The notes under the pieces: generated by a model
Told to the model about the DNA's origin: nothing
Databases searched by the model: none
What the model saw: only the letters and a program-made list of their open reading frames with translations
Part shown: positions 8,529 to 17,406 of the stretch, piece by piece
How positions within the stretch are numbered: position 1 is the first letter of the stretch
How the letters are laid out: each line of letters opens with the position of its first letter
Position numbers and translations under genes: made by a program
Source: Candidatus Krumholzibacteriota bacterium
Lineage (GTDB): Bacteria > Krumholzibacteriota > Krumholzibacteriia > Krumholzibacteriales > WJIX01
Direction: 5' to 3'
Assembly (NCBI GenBank): GCA_034520215.1
Contig: JAXHNR010000001.1
Location: 496,001-560,000 of the forward strand
Length of the DNA: 64,000 bases

Positions 8529-9400
8529 TCAGGGACAGTTTCAACTAACCATTCCTCTGTTTTATCCAGACTTAACAGAAGCTCTTTAGTAGGTCTGATC
8601 ATGGGATGTTTCACTCCGAATGTGTGGCCGCATCCCTCAATCCTATAAAATCTAATTCTATCAACTCTATTTAATTTAGTAAATCTTTCAGCTTCTTTCA
8701 AGCTAACTGCGGCATCCTGTTCTCCGTGTATTATAAGGTGAGGTATTCGCAATTTTGATGCTTTTGCCGGAAGGTCGTATTTTTCGCGGTTTGAGGCGAC
8801 ATCTTCGTAGAAGGAATAATTCATATAGAGCGGCCAATCCGCTCTTGAATTTTGAAAAGCAAGTCTGCCCGATTCCGCCCATTTCTTTTTGCGTCTGTCA
8901 GTGTAGCGGTCCAAAGATGGGGGAGTTGACCATGTGACAAGGGATTTAACCTCTTTGAAACGACCGGCGGTTATTATGCAGACAGCCCCGCCGCGGCTGT
9001 GCCCGAAAAGTCCCCATCTTTTGAGATTAGCAGGTATCGGGAGTTTTCCCTTCCTGATAAAGGAAAGTGTATTCTCCAGATCATGAACTTCTCTTGTAAA
9101 TGTATTGCGGGCGAATTCGTCCGGTTTTGTTATCCTGCCGGTTTTTTCGTCTGTCCCATTCATCGAAAAGCTTATGGTGAGAGTATGGAATCCTCTCTCG
9201 GAAATACGGCGGGAAATAAAAGGTAACCAACCCCACCTTTTATATCCCAGAAAACCGTGGCAAAGGATAATAACGGGAAGTTCTCTCTCCGGATCCGCTG
9301 TTCTTATGTCAGCATAAACTGGAGGGCAGTCGCAGTTATCAATTTGAATCTCCTTTTCCAGCCGGCATATTTTAGACATATCGGTCTCTTCTGAATTCAT
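8525..9400 (-). CDS. Alpha/beta-hydrolase, dienelactone-hydrolase-like esterase
   Basis: A 291-residue alpha/beta hydrolase. CHGFLG (47-52) is the oxyanion-hole strand, GHSRGG (133-138) carries the nucleophile Ser135, IHGEQDAAV holds the likely acid Asp and EGCGHTFG the catalytic His. No signal peptide is evident, so a cytosolic esterase or acyl-hydrolase is likely; substrate unknown. Translation could start at the first ATG or at a second ATG (9379) that follows agaagaga. It faces the upstream membrane-protein gene divergently. Confidence 0.83.
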   Translation of the reverse strand: MNSEETDMSKICRLEKEIQIDNCDCPPVYADIRTADPERELPVIILCHGFLGYKRWGWLPFISRRISERGFHTLTISFSMNGTDEKTGRITKPDEFARNTFTREVHDLENTLSFIRKGKLPIPANLKRWGLFGHSRGGAVCIITAGRFKEVKSLVTWSTPPSLDRYTDRRKKKWAESGRLAFQNSRADWPLYMNYSFYEDVASNREKYDLPAKASKLRIPHLIIHGEQDAAVSLKEAERFTKLNRVDRIRFYRIEGCGHTFGVKHPMIRPTKELLLSLDKTEEWLVETVPE

Positions 9401-9530
9401 ATTAATAAATATTCTATTAGCTTATTAGAAAATATGTAAAGAGATTCACGCAATCAACTATAATGCCATACTTGCTTTTGATTCGATTTTGGAATATCAT
9501 GTTATTCGGGTTGAAGAAATGGAGGCAAGT

Positions 9531-10352
9531 ATGGCCAGACGCGTTATCATAGCTTTTTTGTTGACTATTGTTATCTTCTTTATCGCGAGGAAGATCTCTA
9601 AAAACAATTCCGTTCACGTGGAACTGGAAAAAAAGGGAGTCAGGGTAGAACATTCTACGGTGTTTGAGCATGTAGGGATGGGAAATCCTGCCGTTAAGAT
9701 AAAAGCGCTGTCTTCTGAAAGTCTATCCGTGAATCTTGCATACGTACATGGAGATAACGAGGAGAAGATCCTGCGTATGCGGAAGGAGGATTCGGGGATA
9801 TGGAAAGCCGATTTGCCTTCGCTCGGCAAGGGAGAAAAACTAAAATACTTTTTTAAACTGAACCGTAGAGGGGAAGAAATTCTGCGTGTTCCCGATGATG
9901 AATCCTTCTATACTGTAAAATATAAAGGTGAATATTCAAAAACCGTTGTTCTGCTGCATATAGTATTTATGTTCCTCTCTTTTTTCTTTATAATTACATC
10001 TTTCCTGGGATCTTTGGCGATATTGTTTTCCGGAGAGGGGATCAGTTATACTATCAGGATGATGAGAGCCGGAATAATATGCCTCTTTATAGGAGGTTGG
10101 CCTCTCGGTTTTATATTAAATTATCAAAGGTTCGGTCCCGTCTGGGAAGGGTTCCCGTTCGGGTTTGATATTACGGACAATAAAACACAGATCATTTTTG
10201 TTTGCTGGCTGATTGCGGCTCTTCTTGTGCGCGGCTCTTTCTTCGGTCTCGGGCGCGACCGAGATATTATAGGAAAGAATAACTATGCTTATGCCGTCAT
10301 TATTTGTTCTATTATTACTGTGGGATTATACCTGATCCCGCACAGCTTATAA
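9531..10352 (+). CDS. Integral membrane protein with an extracytoplasmic beta domain
   Basis: Not recognised as a named family. The start at 9531 is preferred because GGAGG (9521-9525) lies 5 bases upstream, giving 273 residues. A signal-anchor helix (about 3-20) leads into a roughly 100-residue hydrophilic domain whose pattern (LSVNLAYVHGDNEEKI ... GIWKADLPSLGKGEKLKYFFKL) resembles an Ig-like fold of the glycogen-branching/isoamylase-N type. Four further hydrophobic helices follow. Function unknown. Confidence 0.72.
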   Translation: MARRVIIAFLLTIVIFFIARKISKNNSVHVELEKKGVRVEHSTVFEHVGMGNPAVKIKALSSESLSVNLAYVHGDNEEKILRMRKEDSGIWKADLPSLGKGEKLKYFFKLNRRGEEILRVPDDESFYTVKYKGEYSKTVVLLHIVFMFLSFFFIITSFLGSLAILFSGEGISYTIRMMRAGIICLFIGGWPLGFILNYQRFGPVWEGFPFGFDITDNKTQIIFVCWLIAALLVRGSFFGLGRDRDIIGKNNYAYAVIICSIITVGLYLIPHSL

Positions 10353-10396
10353 TTTTTTAGAATTGTATTTTATCGGGACGATAACTCGTTGTTTTA

Positions 10397-11482
10397 ATGG
10401 AGGTCGAGAATTACGATTGCCGGCCGTGTTCTAATCAAGATATTATGAGAGAACTTTTCACAGGACCAGCTCTTTGTCTAGCGCCTCTGGCCGGATACTC
10501 TGACGCGGCATTCAGGCTGCTCTGTTTTGAATTCGGGGCGGACTTTGCCGTGACTGAAATGGTAAGCGCGGAAGGGCTGATGAGGAGAGCTTCAAAAACG
10601 GAAAAGCTGACTTCGAGAAAGGACCGGGAAGGCCCCGTGGGAGTCCAGCTTTTTGGATCCGACCCTTTATCTATGGCTGAAGCGGCTGAAATAGCAGCAG
10701 CTGACAACCCGGCTTTTATAGATATGAACTTTGGGTGCCCCGTAAAGAAAGTCGTGCGGAAAAACGGAGGGGCCGGCATTATGCGTGATTTGAGTTTGAT
10801 GGGAAAGATCGCCCGTGAGGTTGTAACTAGAGTAGATCCGCTTGCTGTAACGGCAAAAATAAGAAGCGGCTGGGATCGGGCTGATGAAAATTATATAGAA
10901 GCGGGTAATGTGCTTCAGGAATCGGGAATTTCCGCTGTAACGCTTCACCCCCGCTATAGATCGCAGGGTTTTTCCGGAGAAGCTAATTGGTTTCATATTG
11001 CCAGACTGAGAGAAGAATTGGATATTCCGGTTATTGCTAACGGAGATGTTTGTGATTTCGAGGGATATAAGAATATTGTCGATAAGACGGGATGCGATAT
11101 TGTGATGATTGGCAGAGGAGCTGTGGGGAGACCTTGGATTTTCGCGCAGATCAAAGAGAAAGCGAAATATTCTTTCGGCATGGACAATAAGAATGATGGG
11201 ATCAAATCATCCGGAGAGAACTGGTCGATGCCCCGGCGGAAAGCACCGTCGGATTTTCTGGACAAAATTGATATTCTGCAGCGTTTTATAAGAATGGAAG
11301 TTGACCTTAAGGGTGAGCGTACGGCAATTCTTCAGATGCGAAAGTGTTATAGATCGTATATCCGGGATTATAGGGGAATGAAAGATTATAGAGAAAGGCT
11401 TTCTCATTCGGAAAGCTTAAGCGATGTTCTTGCTATTCTTGACGAGCTCAGGGAGGAGATAAGAGTAAATGAAGGAGAATGA
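10397..11482 (+). CDS. dus: tRNA-dihydrouridine synthase
   Basis: FMN enzyme that reduces specific uridines in tRNA D-loops. The TIM-barrel hallmark APLAGYSDAAFR (29-40), the active-site motif DMNFGCPVKKV (Cys114), the KIRSGW segment and the FMN-phosphate site IGRGAVGRPWIF are all present. 361 residues, DusB-like. A roughly 16-residue N-terminal lead precedes a second possible ATG at 10445. Its last codons overlap larB by 14 bases. Confidence 0.93.
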   Translation: MEVENYDCRPCSNQDIMRELFTGPALCLAPLAGYSDAAFRLLCFEFGADFAVTEMVSAEGLMRRASKTEKLTSRKDREGPVGVQLFGSDPLSMAEAAEIAAADNPAFIDMNFGCPVKKVVRKNGGAGIMRDLSLMGKIAREVVTRVDPLAVTAKIRSGWDRADENYIEAGNVLQESGISAVTLHPRYRSQGFSGEANWFHIARLREELDIPVIANGDVCDFEGYKNIVDKTGCDIVMIGRGAVGRPWIFAQIKEKAKYSFGMDNKNDGIKSSGENWSMPRRKAPSDFLDKIDILQRFIRMEVDLKGERTAILQMRKCYRSYIRDYRGMKDYRERLSHSESLSDVLAILDELREEIRVNEGE

Positions 11483-12233
11483 TCTGAAAGGGCTTCTTGA
11501 AAGAGTAGCCAAAGGAAAAATTTCCGTTTCGGACGCCTTGGAACGGTTGAAAGTGTTGCCTTTTGAAGATATTAATTTCGCCAGGATAGATCATCACAGA
11601 GAGCTGAGAAGAGGTTTCCCCGAAGTAATTTTTTGTCAGGGTAAAAGAGCGGATCAGATTGTAAGAATAGCGAGGGGAATTCTAGAGAGCGGAGCTAACC
11701 TGCTTGCGACAAGATGCAGTGACAAGCAGTTTGAAAATATTTCCCCTTCATTGCCGGACGCTGAATACCATCACGACGCGAAGCTGTTCACTGTCCGGAG
11801 GGTCCCTGTCGAGAAAAATGGAAAAGTCGCGATAGTATCCGGCGGAACGTCTGACATGCCCGTCTGTGAAGAAGCGGCTCTCTCTGCGCTCTTTTTCGGC
11901 TGTGCTGTAGATAGATTCTACGATGTCGGTGTTGCCGGCATACACCGGTTCATTTCATCTCTCGAAGAGATACGTAAAGCTGATGTAATTATAGTTGTGG
12001 CGGGTATGGAGGGAGCTCTTGCCAGTGTTGTGGCCGGGATGATCAGTGCGCCGGTTATAGCCGTGCCGACCAGTATAGGTTATGGAGCCAGTTTCGATGG
12101 ACTGTCCGCGCTTCTTACGATGCTCAACAGCTGCGCGGGAGGAGTGTCGGTTGTAAACATCGACAATGGATATGGAGCTGCTTTTTCAGCCGCTCTAATA
12201 TGCCGCGGAATATACAACAAAGACAAGAGATAG
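11469..12233 (+). CDS. larB: Nickel-pincer cofactor synthesis carboxylase LarB
   Basis: LarB carboxylates and hydrolyses nicotinic acid adenine dinucleotide, the first step to the nickel-pincer nucleotide cofactor of lactate racemase and related enzymes. The 254-residue protein has the PurE/AIR-carboxylase-like C-terminal domain with VSGGTSDMPVCEEA (about 120-133), GVAGIHR and VVAGMEGALASVVAG, and the LarB N-terminal stretch ending EVIFCQGKR. It overlaps the dus gene and is about 100 bases upstream of larC. Confidence 0.92.
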   Translation: MKENDLKGLLERVAKGKISVSDALERLKVLPFEDINFARIDHHRELRRGFPEVIFCQGKRADQIVRIARGILESGANLLATRCSDKQFENISPSLPDAEYHHDAKLFTVRRVPVEKNGKVAIVSGGTSDMPVCEEAALSALFFGCAVDRFYDVGVAGIHRFISSLEEIRKADVIIVVAGMEGALASVVAGMISAPVIAVPTSIGYGASFDGLSALLTMLNSCAGGVSVVNIDNGYGAAFSAALICRGIYNKDKR

Positions 12234-12334
12234 ATTGAGTTAAAAGAAAAATAGTAGTAAATATATCAATAAGAAGGAAATTGTTCATTTTGACGGTTAC
12301 TCCTTCCGGAATTTAGTAGAGTTGAGGAAAAAAG

Positions 12335-13561
12335 ATGAATGCGAATTTAGAAAAGACAGAGATTGATACACTTCTGGTTGATCCCTCAGAGGGTATGAGC
12401 GGTGATATGTTTCTCGGATGTATCTTCGAGCTTGGAGCGGATCCGGAGAAAGTCAGGCGAATTGTAGCTAAACTGCCCGGCCTTGAACCTTTCAGAATAA
12501 TAACAGAAAGTGTTATTTCAAGAGGGATAACTACCAGAAGAACAAGTGTTGTAAGTGATTCTGAGCCTTCTGCTCGAAACTTCAGTGATATTTTATCAAT
12601 GATAAATGATTCGAATATTGACCCTTCAATTAAATCTCCGGCAGTAGATATCTTTAAGATTATTGCCGAGGCGGAGGGAAAGGTTCACGGCAAAAAAGCT
12701 GAGGAAGTTCATTTTCACGAAGTCGGAGCGGTAGATTCTATCGTCGATATAGTGGGTTCTGTCGCCGGGCTCTATCTTCTCGGCTTTCCAAAAATATATC
12801 GTAGAAGATTCAGGCTCGGAAGCGGTTCTATATCGATCGCTCACGGAGTTCTTCCCGTTCCGGCTCCGGCAACCCTTGAGATTCTAAGAGGTGAAGAAGT
12901 TGAGATGACAGAGAGAGACGCGGAAATAATCACCCCTTCAGGCGCAGCGATATTGAAGGTATTGGCTGAGCCCCTTTCTCCTTCTCTTCCTGTAATACTC
13001 AAAAGAGTTGTGTATTCTTCCGGTACGAGAGAGTACAACGGGGGGCCGGGCCTGCTCAGGGTAATTGAAGTCGGGGAAGCGGGCAGTAGTAGTAGTGAAA
13101 TAGCGGTTATAAGAACAACAATTGACGACATGAACCCTGAGATTCTGCAGTACCTCAGGGAAAAGTTATTTGAGCTTGGCGCACTTGAGGTATATTTCAC
13201 GGGAGTTATGATGAAGAAGGGCCGCCCTGGGATTAAAGTAACAGTATTGTGCCTTCAAGACGCGGCAGAAGATATTTATCAAGCTGTTTTTAAGGAAACC
13301 ACTACTTTCGGGATAAGGATAACGAGTGAAAAACGTATAGAGCTTGACAGATGGGTTGAATCGGTCAAGACAGCATTTGGCGGTATTGAGATAAAATTCA
13401 GGAAATTCCCGGACGGTTCGGTTGATTTTACACCGGAATATGAATCGTGTAAAGAGGCGGCCCTTGCCCGGAAGGTTCCCCTTGAAAAGGTTTACAGGGA
13501 AGCCCGTCAGAGTGCTTCAGAAAGGTTGAAACGTGTGGAGCAAGAGAGAGAAGACAGATAG
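12335..13561 (+). CDS. larC: Nickel insertion protein LarC, full length
   Basis: CTP-dependent cyclometallase that puts nickel into the pincer nucleotide. The 408-residue chain shows LVDPSEGMSGDMFLG near the N-terminus, the metal-binding-type HFHEVGAVDSIVDI (126-139) and the C-terminal half (NGGPGLLRV, TTIDDMNPE). In Lactobacillus plantarum the gene needs a programmed frameshift; here both halves are in one continuous frame. LarE and LarA are not in the window. Confidence 0.93.
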   Translation: MNANLEKTEIDTLLVDPSEGMSGDMFLGCIFELGADPEKVRRIVAKLPGLEPFRIITESVISRGITTRRTSVVSDSEPSARNFSDILSMINDSNIDPSIKSPAVDIFKIIAEAEGKVHGKKAEEVHFHEVGAVDSIVDIVGSVAGLYLLGFPKIYRRRFRLGSGSISIAHGVLPVPAPATLEILRGEEVEMTERDAEIITPSGAAILKVLAEPLSPSLPVILKRVVYSSGTREYNGGPGLLRVIEVGEAGSSSSEIAVIRTTIDDMNPEILQYLREKLFELGALEVYFTGVMMKKGRPGIKVTVLCLQDAAEDIYQAVFKETTTFGIRITSEKRIELDRWVESVKTAFGGIEIKFRKFPDGSVDFTPEYESCKEAALARKVPLEKVYREARQSASERLKRVEQEREDR

Positions 13562-13580
13562 GAAGGCCAAGGGAAGAATA

Positions 13581-14348
13581 ATGAAAAGAAAGATAACCGC
13601 AGGTTTGTTTTTCTCTTTGATTCTGCTTGTTTGCTGCGCCGAAAAAAAGGGGCATATTATTCCGGAAGAATCTGTCAGAAAAGTTGTAACTCACAGAGTA
13701 ACGGAGGGAGAAACGTGGAAATCCATTGCTGATGATTTTTATAAGGAGCCTGAAAGGGCAGAGGCGCTCGCGCTTTATAACGGGTCGGAAAAAGGTGATA
13801 ATCCCAGACCCGGCTCAGGTGTAAGAGTGCCTCTTTCGGAAGATGACATTGACGCTATAGAGGATGATCTGGAAGCTTCCAGAAGGTATAATACGGGCCT
13901 AAAGCTTGTCTCTGAAGGAAATTACGCGGAAGCTATCAATAATTTTCAGAAGGTTTTGAAACTGGACAGATCTCTCTATGATGCTTCTTTTAATCTCGGA
14001 GTTACCTATCAGAGGTTGGGGCTTCATAAGAATGCAATTGTGGTGCTTCGCGATCTGTCCGTTCGAGTAAAGGATAACCCTGAATATCTTTTTGCTCTCG
14101 GCAATTCCCTCTTTCATACCGGCGAAATTGAAGATGCTAAGCGGACCTTCCGAAGAGTTCTTGATATTGATTCATCGCATTTGAAATCAATTTATTCTCT
14201 TGCGGTAATCTACGAAAAAGAAGGCGACAAGAACAAAGCTGAAGAAATGTGGCAGAGGTATCTTGAACTTGACTCCTCAAGTGACTGGGCGGATAATGCT
14301 CGTTCTCACCTTGACGCCATAAGGCAGTCCGGAGGGGAAGGCAATTGA
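13581..14348 (+). CDS. LysM-TPR lipoprotein
   Basis: The start at 13581 follows caagggaag and gives 255 residues. A hydrophobic leader ends in two cysteines (Cys18-Cys19), so a lipidated envelope protein is likely although the lipobox is imperfect. A LysM-like peptidoglycan-binding module follows (THRVTEGETWKSIADDFY to VRVPLS), then about four TPR helices (NYAEAINNFQKVLKLD and similar). Such proteins act as envelope scaffolds. The next gene overlaps by 4 bases. Confidence 0.8.
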   Translation: MKRKITAGLFFSLILLVCCAEKKGHIIPEESVRKVVTHRVTEGETWKSIADDFYKEPERAEALALYNGSEKGDNPRPGSGVRVPLSEDDIDAIEDDLEASRRYNTGLKLVSEGNYAEAINNFQKVLKLDRSLYDASFNLGVTYQRLGLHKNAIVVLRDLSVRVKDNPEYLFALGNSLFHTGEIEDAKRTFRRVLDIDSSHLKSIYSLAVIYEKEGDKNKAEEMWQRYLELDSSSDWADNARSHLDAIRQSGGEGN

Positions 14349-15724
14349 TCCGTCTGGAGAATCTCTCTCTTACAATAAATGGCAGGAAAGTTATTGGTCC
14401 CTTGGACTTAAGGATTGAAGACGGCAACTGGGTCGTTCTGGCAGGGGGTAACGGTTCGGGCAAGAGTACCCTGTGCCGTCTGGCGGCGGGATTGCGGGAA
14501 CCGACTGAAGGAAACCTGTTTGTTGATTCTAAGACGGCAGTTACAACCGGAATAGCTATGCAGAATCCCGACAGTCAGTTTATTACAACTACTGTCGAGA
14601 GGGAGATCCTCTTCGGCATGGAAAATCTCAAATTAAGCGCTATTGAGAAGAAAAGACGTTTCAATGAAGCAGCGGCGGCGTTTGCTCTTAAAGGCCTTGT
14701 GACAAGGAATCCCCATACACTTTCCGGCGGAGAAAAACAGAGGCTTCTTCTTGCCTCTGTGTGGGTGTTAAACCCGGGTCACCTTATTCTTGATGAACCC
14801 CTTTCCTTTCTCGACAGCGCGGAGAAGGATAATTTTATAAAACTGGTTGAAGACTTATTTTATAAAAGGAAAATAACCGTATTATGGGCAACCCTGAGTC
14901 CTGATGAAACACCCCGGGCGAACAGAGTGGTTTATCTAAGAGAGGGAAGGGTTTTCTTTGATGGCACACCGGAGGATTTTAAGGATATCGGGAGTGAGGA
15001 TTTGATCGCGGGAGTTTCTTCCGGACCGGCAGAAAAAAAGCTTTACCGAAGGGATAAGTCTCCGGAGCTTGAAGCCGGCACAGGTATTGAGGATGTTGTT
15101 AATATCAAGGAAGCTGTTATTTCACCCGGAGAAGGAGATTTTCTGCTTCGGATTGAGGATCTTTGTATAAAAAAGGGCGAGGCCGTTGGAATAACAGGGC
15201 CGAACGGGTCCGGGAAAACAACGCTTCTTATGGCGTGTGCCGGATTGCTCTCCGCCCGGAAAGGTCGGGTAGAAGTGTTGGGAAAAGATGTCTCTTCTGC
15301 GGGTGATTTTCAGCCCGGAAGGGTGGCCGTTCTTTTTCAGTCACCTGAAGAGGCCTTTTTCTCGCCAAGCGTTCAAGAAGAGGTATCGTTAGGATACAGG
15401 TCTTTCAAAGGAAATAATGGTTCGACCGAAGCTGTAAAGCGCGCTCTTGAGACAGTGGGTCTTGAATACGACAGTTTCAGAGAGAGGAATCCGTTTCATT
15501 TATCTCAGGGTGAAAAGAGGCTCTGCGCGATAGCCTCGGTTCTTGTTTTCAGGGCACAGTTATATCTTTTCGATGAGCCCGCTCTCTTTCTTGACGGCAA
15601 TTCGAGAAGGAGGCTTATATCAGCCCTAGGCAGCTTTAAGGATTCGAAAGAGACGACATCGGTAATTGTTTCTCACGAATGGGAGTTTTTAGACGCTGTT
15701 ACTGAAAGGGTTATTCAGCTTTAA
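14345..15724 (+). CDS. Fused two-domain ECF-type ABC ATPase, first H-loop altered
   Basis: 459 residues with two ABC domains, like the EcfA1/EcfA2 pair fused into one chain. Domain 1: Walker A GGNGSGKST (34-42), the ECF hallmark QNPDSQF at the Q-loop (73-79), LSGGE (126-130) and Walker B ILDEP. Domain 2: GPNGSGKTT (285-293), LSQGE (386-390), LFDEP and His444. The H-loop histidine of domain 1 is replaced by Leu184 (ATLSPDE). No EcfT or S-component lies nearby. Vitamin, nickel or cobalt uptake are possible; larB/larC upstream hints at nickel. TTG start. Confidence 0.85.
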   Translation: MIRLENLSLTINGRKVIGPLDLRIEDGNWVVLAGGNGSGKSTLCRLAAGLREPTEGNLFVDSKTAVTTGIAMQNPDSQFITTTVEREILFGMENLKLSAIEKKRRFNEAAAAFALKGLVTRNPHTLSGGEKQRLLLASVWVLNPGHLILDEPLSFLDSAEKDNFIKLVEDLFYKRKITVLWATLSPDETPRANRVVYLREGRVFFDGTPEDFKDIGSEDLIAGVSSGPAEKKLYRRDKSPELEAGTGIEDVVNIKEAVISPGEGDFLLRIEDLCIKKGEAVGITGPNGSGKTTLLMACAGLLSARKGRVEVLGKDVSSAGDFQPGRVAVLFQSPEEAFFSPSVQEEVSLGYRSFKGNNGSTEAVKRALETVGLEYDSFRERNPFHLSQGEKRLCAIASVLVFRAQLYLFDEPALFLDGNSRRRLISALGSFKDSKETTSVIVSHEWEFLDAVTERVIQL

Positions 15725-15873
15725 GTAATATAGAGAAGCAGCTTTCATATCTGCAGATACAAAGAGTCTAATCGAAAGTATTTGATTATAAACTGAAAAT
15801 TTGTATTATGTTATTATAAACTAACTTTTCAGAGTATTAAATTATTGCATATATCCTGCTCAAAGGAGTTTTT

Positions 15874-17220
15874 ATGAAGTACGATATAGTCGTTATAGGC
15901 GGCTCCGCGGCCGGCATTATTTCAGCTAAAACCGCGAAGCTTGATTATCCTGAAAAGAGCGTTCTTGTAATAAGGAAAGAGGAAATTTCTCTGATTCCCT
16001 GCAGCATTCCGTACACATTTTCCACATTAAAAAGTGTTGACGATGGTGTTATGGGTATAGAGGGCCCCAAGAAGCTGGGTATCGAATTTCTTATTGATGA
16101 AGTTGTAAGCGTCGATACTGAAGACAAAAGGGTTAAAACAAAGCGCGGAAAAGAAATTAAGTATAACAAACTTGTTTTTGCTACGGGATCAACTCCTGTA
16201 ATACCTCCGATTGAAGGGGCAAAATCAGATGGTGTATATTCAATTCCCAAGGATTATGAGTATATTAAAAAAGCTCAGCCGGAATTAAAGGGGTCAAAGA
16301 ATCTTGTCGTAATTGGCGCTGGTTTTATCGGTATGGAGATGAGTGATGAGCTCAGAAAAGAGGTCGAAAAGGTAACATTGGTTGAGGCTCTTGATGGTGT
16401 GTTGCCGTTGGCCTTTGATAAGGATGTCTCTGACTACGCAGCTAAGGCTATGTCTGATAACGGGATAGATATTATGACTTCCAGCAGGGTTAAAAGGATT
16501 TCAAATGAAAACGGAAAGGTATCAGGGGTTGAACTTGAAGATTCAACTGTCATAGAGGCCGACGCTGTGATTCTCTCTATTGGATATAAAGCGAACGCCC
16601 AGCTAGCTCTGGAGGCCGGTCTTCACATGGGGATTACCGGAGGGATATGGGTTGATGAATATATGAGAACATCGGTAAAAGATGTATTCGCGGCAGGAGA
16701 TTGCGTCGAGCATAAATGTTTTTTCACTAGAAAGCCTTCAAAATTAATGCTGGCTTCAACCGCTACTTTTGAAGCGAGGATAGCGGGAGGAAACCTCTTT
16801 GGTTTAAAGATGGTAAGGGAGAAGAAGGGTAATATAGCTATATTCTCTACATCTATAGAGGGTGTGTCGTTAGGATCCGCCGGCATGATAGAAAAATCTT
16901 CAATAGCTGAAGGTTTTGAAATAGTTGTTGGAGAAGCCAAATCACGCGACCGCCATCCCGGCTGTTTCAGCGACAGCTCTCTTCAATACGTAAAACTCGT
17001 CTTCGCGGGACCGAGCGGAATCCTGCTGGGCGCACAAGTGGTATCAGGCAAATCAGCGGGTGAGATGGTTAATATATTCGGAGTAGCGATTCAGAATAAG
17101 ATGACAGCGACAGATCTTGCGACATTGCAATTTGGAACACATCCTCTGTTGACATCGTCGCCCACAACGTACCCTATCGTTGACGCGGCCAAGAACGCCT
17201 TAAGAAAGATGGGTAAATAA
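15874..17220 (+). CDS. CoA-disulfide-reductase / NADH-oxidase-like flavoprotein
   Basis: A 448-residue pyridine-nucleotide-disulfide oxidoreductase. FAD-binding VVIGGSAAG (6-14), a single redox cysteine Cys43 in SLIPCSIPY, the NAD(P)-binding VVIGAGFIGMEM (about 145-156) and FAD motif VFAAGDCVE (about 272-280) are visible. Cys43 matches the single-cysteine position of coenzyme A disulfide reductase. It could reduce CoA disulfide, polysulfide or oxygen. Good ribosome site (aaaggag). A terminator follows. Confidence 0.87.
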   Translation: MKYDIVVIGGSAAGIISAKTAKLDYPEKSVLVIRKEEISLIPCSIPYTFSTLKSVDDGVMGIEGPKKLGIEFLIDEVVSVDTEDKRVKTKRGKEIKYNKLVFATGSTPVIPPIEGAKSDGVYSIPKDYEYIKKAQPELKGSKNLVVIGAGFIGMEMSDELRKEVEKVTLVEALDGVLPLAFDKDVSDYAAKAMSDNGIDIMTSSRVKRISNENGKVSGVELEDSTVIEADAVILSIGYKANAQLALEAGLHMGITGGIWVDEYMRTSVKDVFAAGDCVEHKCFFTRKPSKLMLASTATFEARIAGGNLFGLKMVREKKGNIAIFSTSIEGVSLGSAGMIEKSSIAEGFEIVVGEAKSRDRHPGCFSDSSLQYVKLVFAGPSGILLGAQVVSGKSAGEMVNIFGVAIQNKMTATDLATLQFGTHPLLTSSPTTYPIVDAAKNALRKMGK

Positions 17221-17256
17221 TAGATCGTTTTATACAAAAAAAAAGGACAGTATTAC

Positions 17257-17296
17257 AGATTGAGTCACAAGTCTGCTTGCGGCTCAATCTATTTTT
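17257..17296 (+). terminator. Rho-independent terminator after the flavoprotein gene
   Basis: agattgagtc (17257-17266) pairs with ggctcaatct (17281-17290) with one G-U pair; the inner caag/cttg adds four pairs around a tctg loop. A run of five T follows at 17292-17296. It begins 36 bases after the stop codon. Confidence 0.8.
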
Positions 17297-17406
17297 AAAC
17301 GGGTTGAAGTCGTAAGGTTTAAGGAAAATTCCGGCGCCGTTGATATTCAATCCAGGGGTATATTCTTAAATAAGTATTAAGAGAAAATAGTTTCTAAAGA
17401 GGGATA

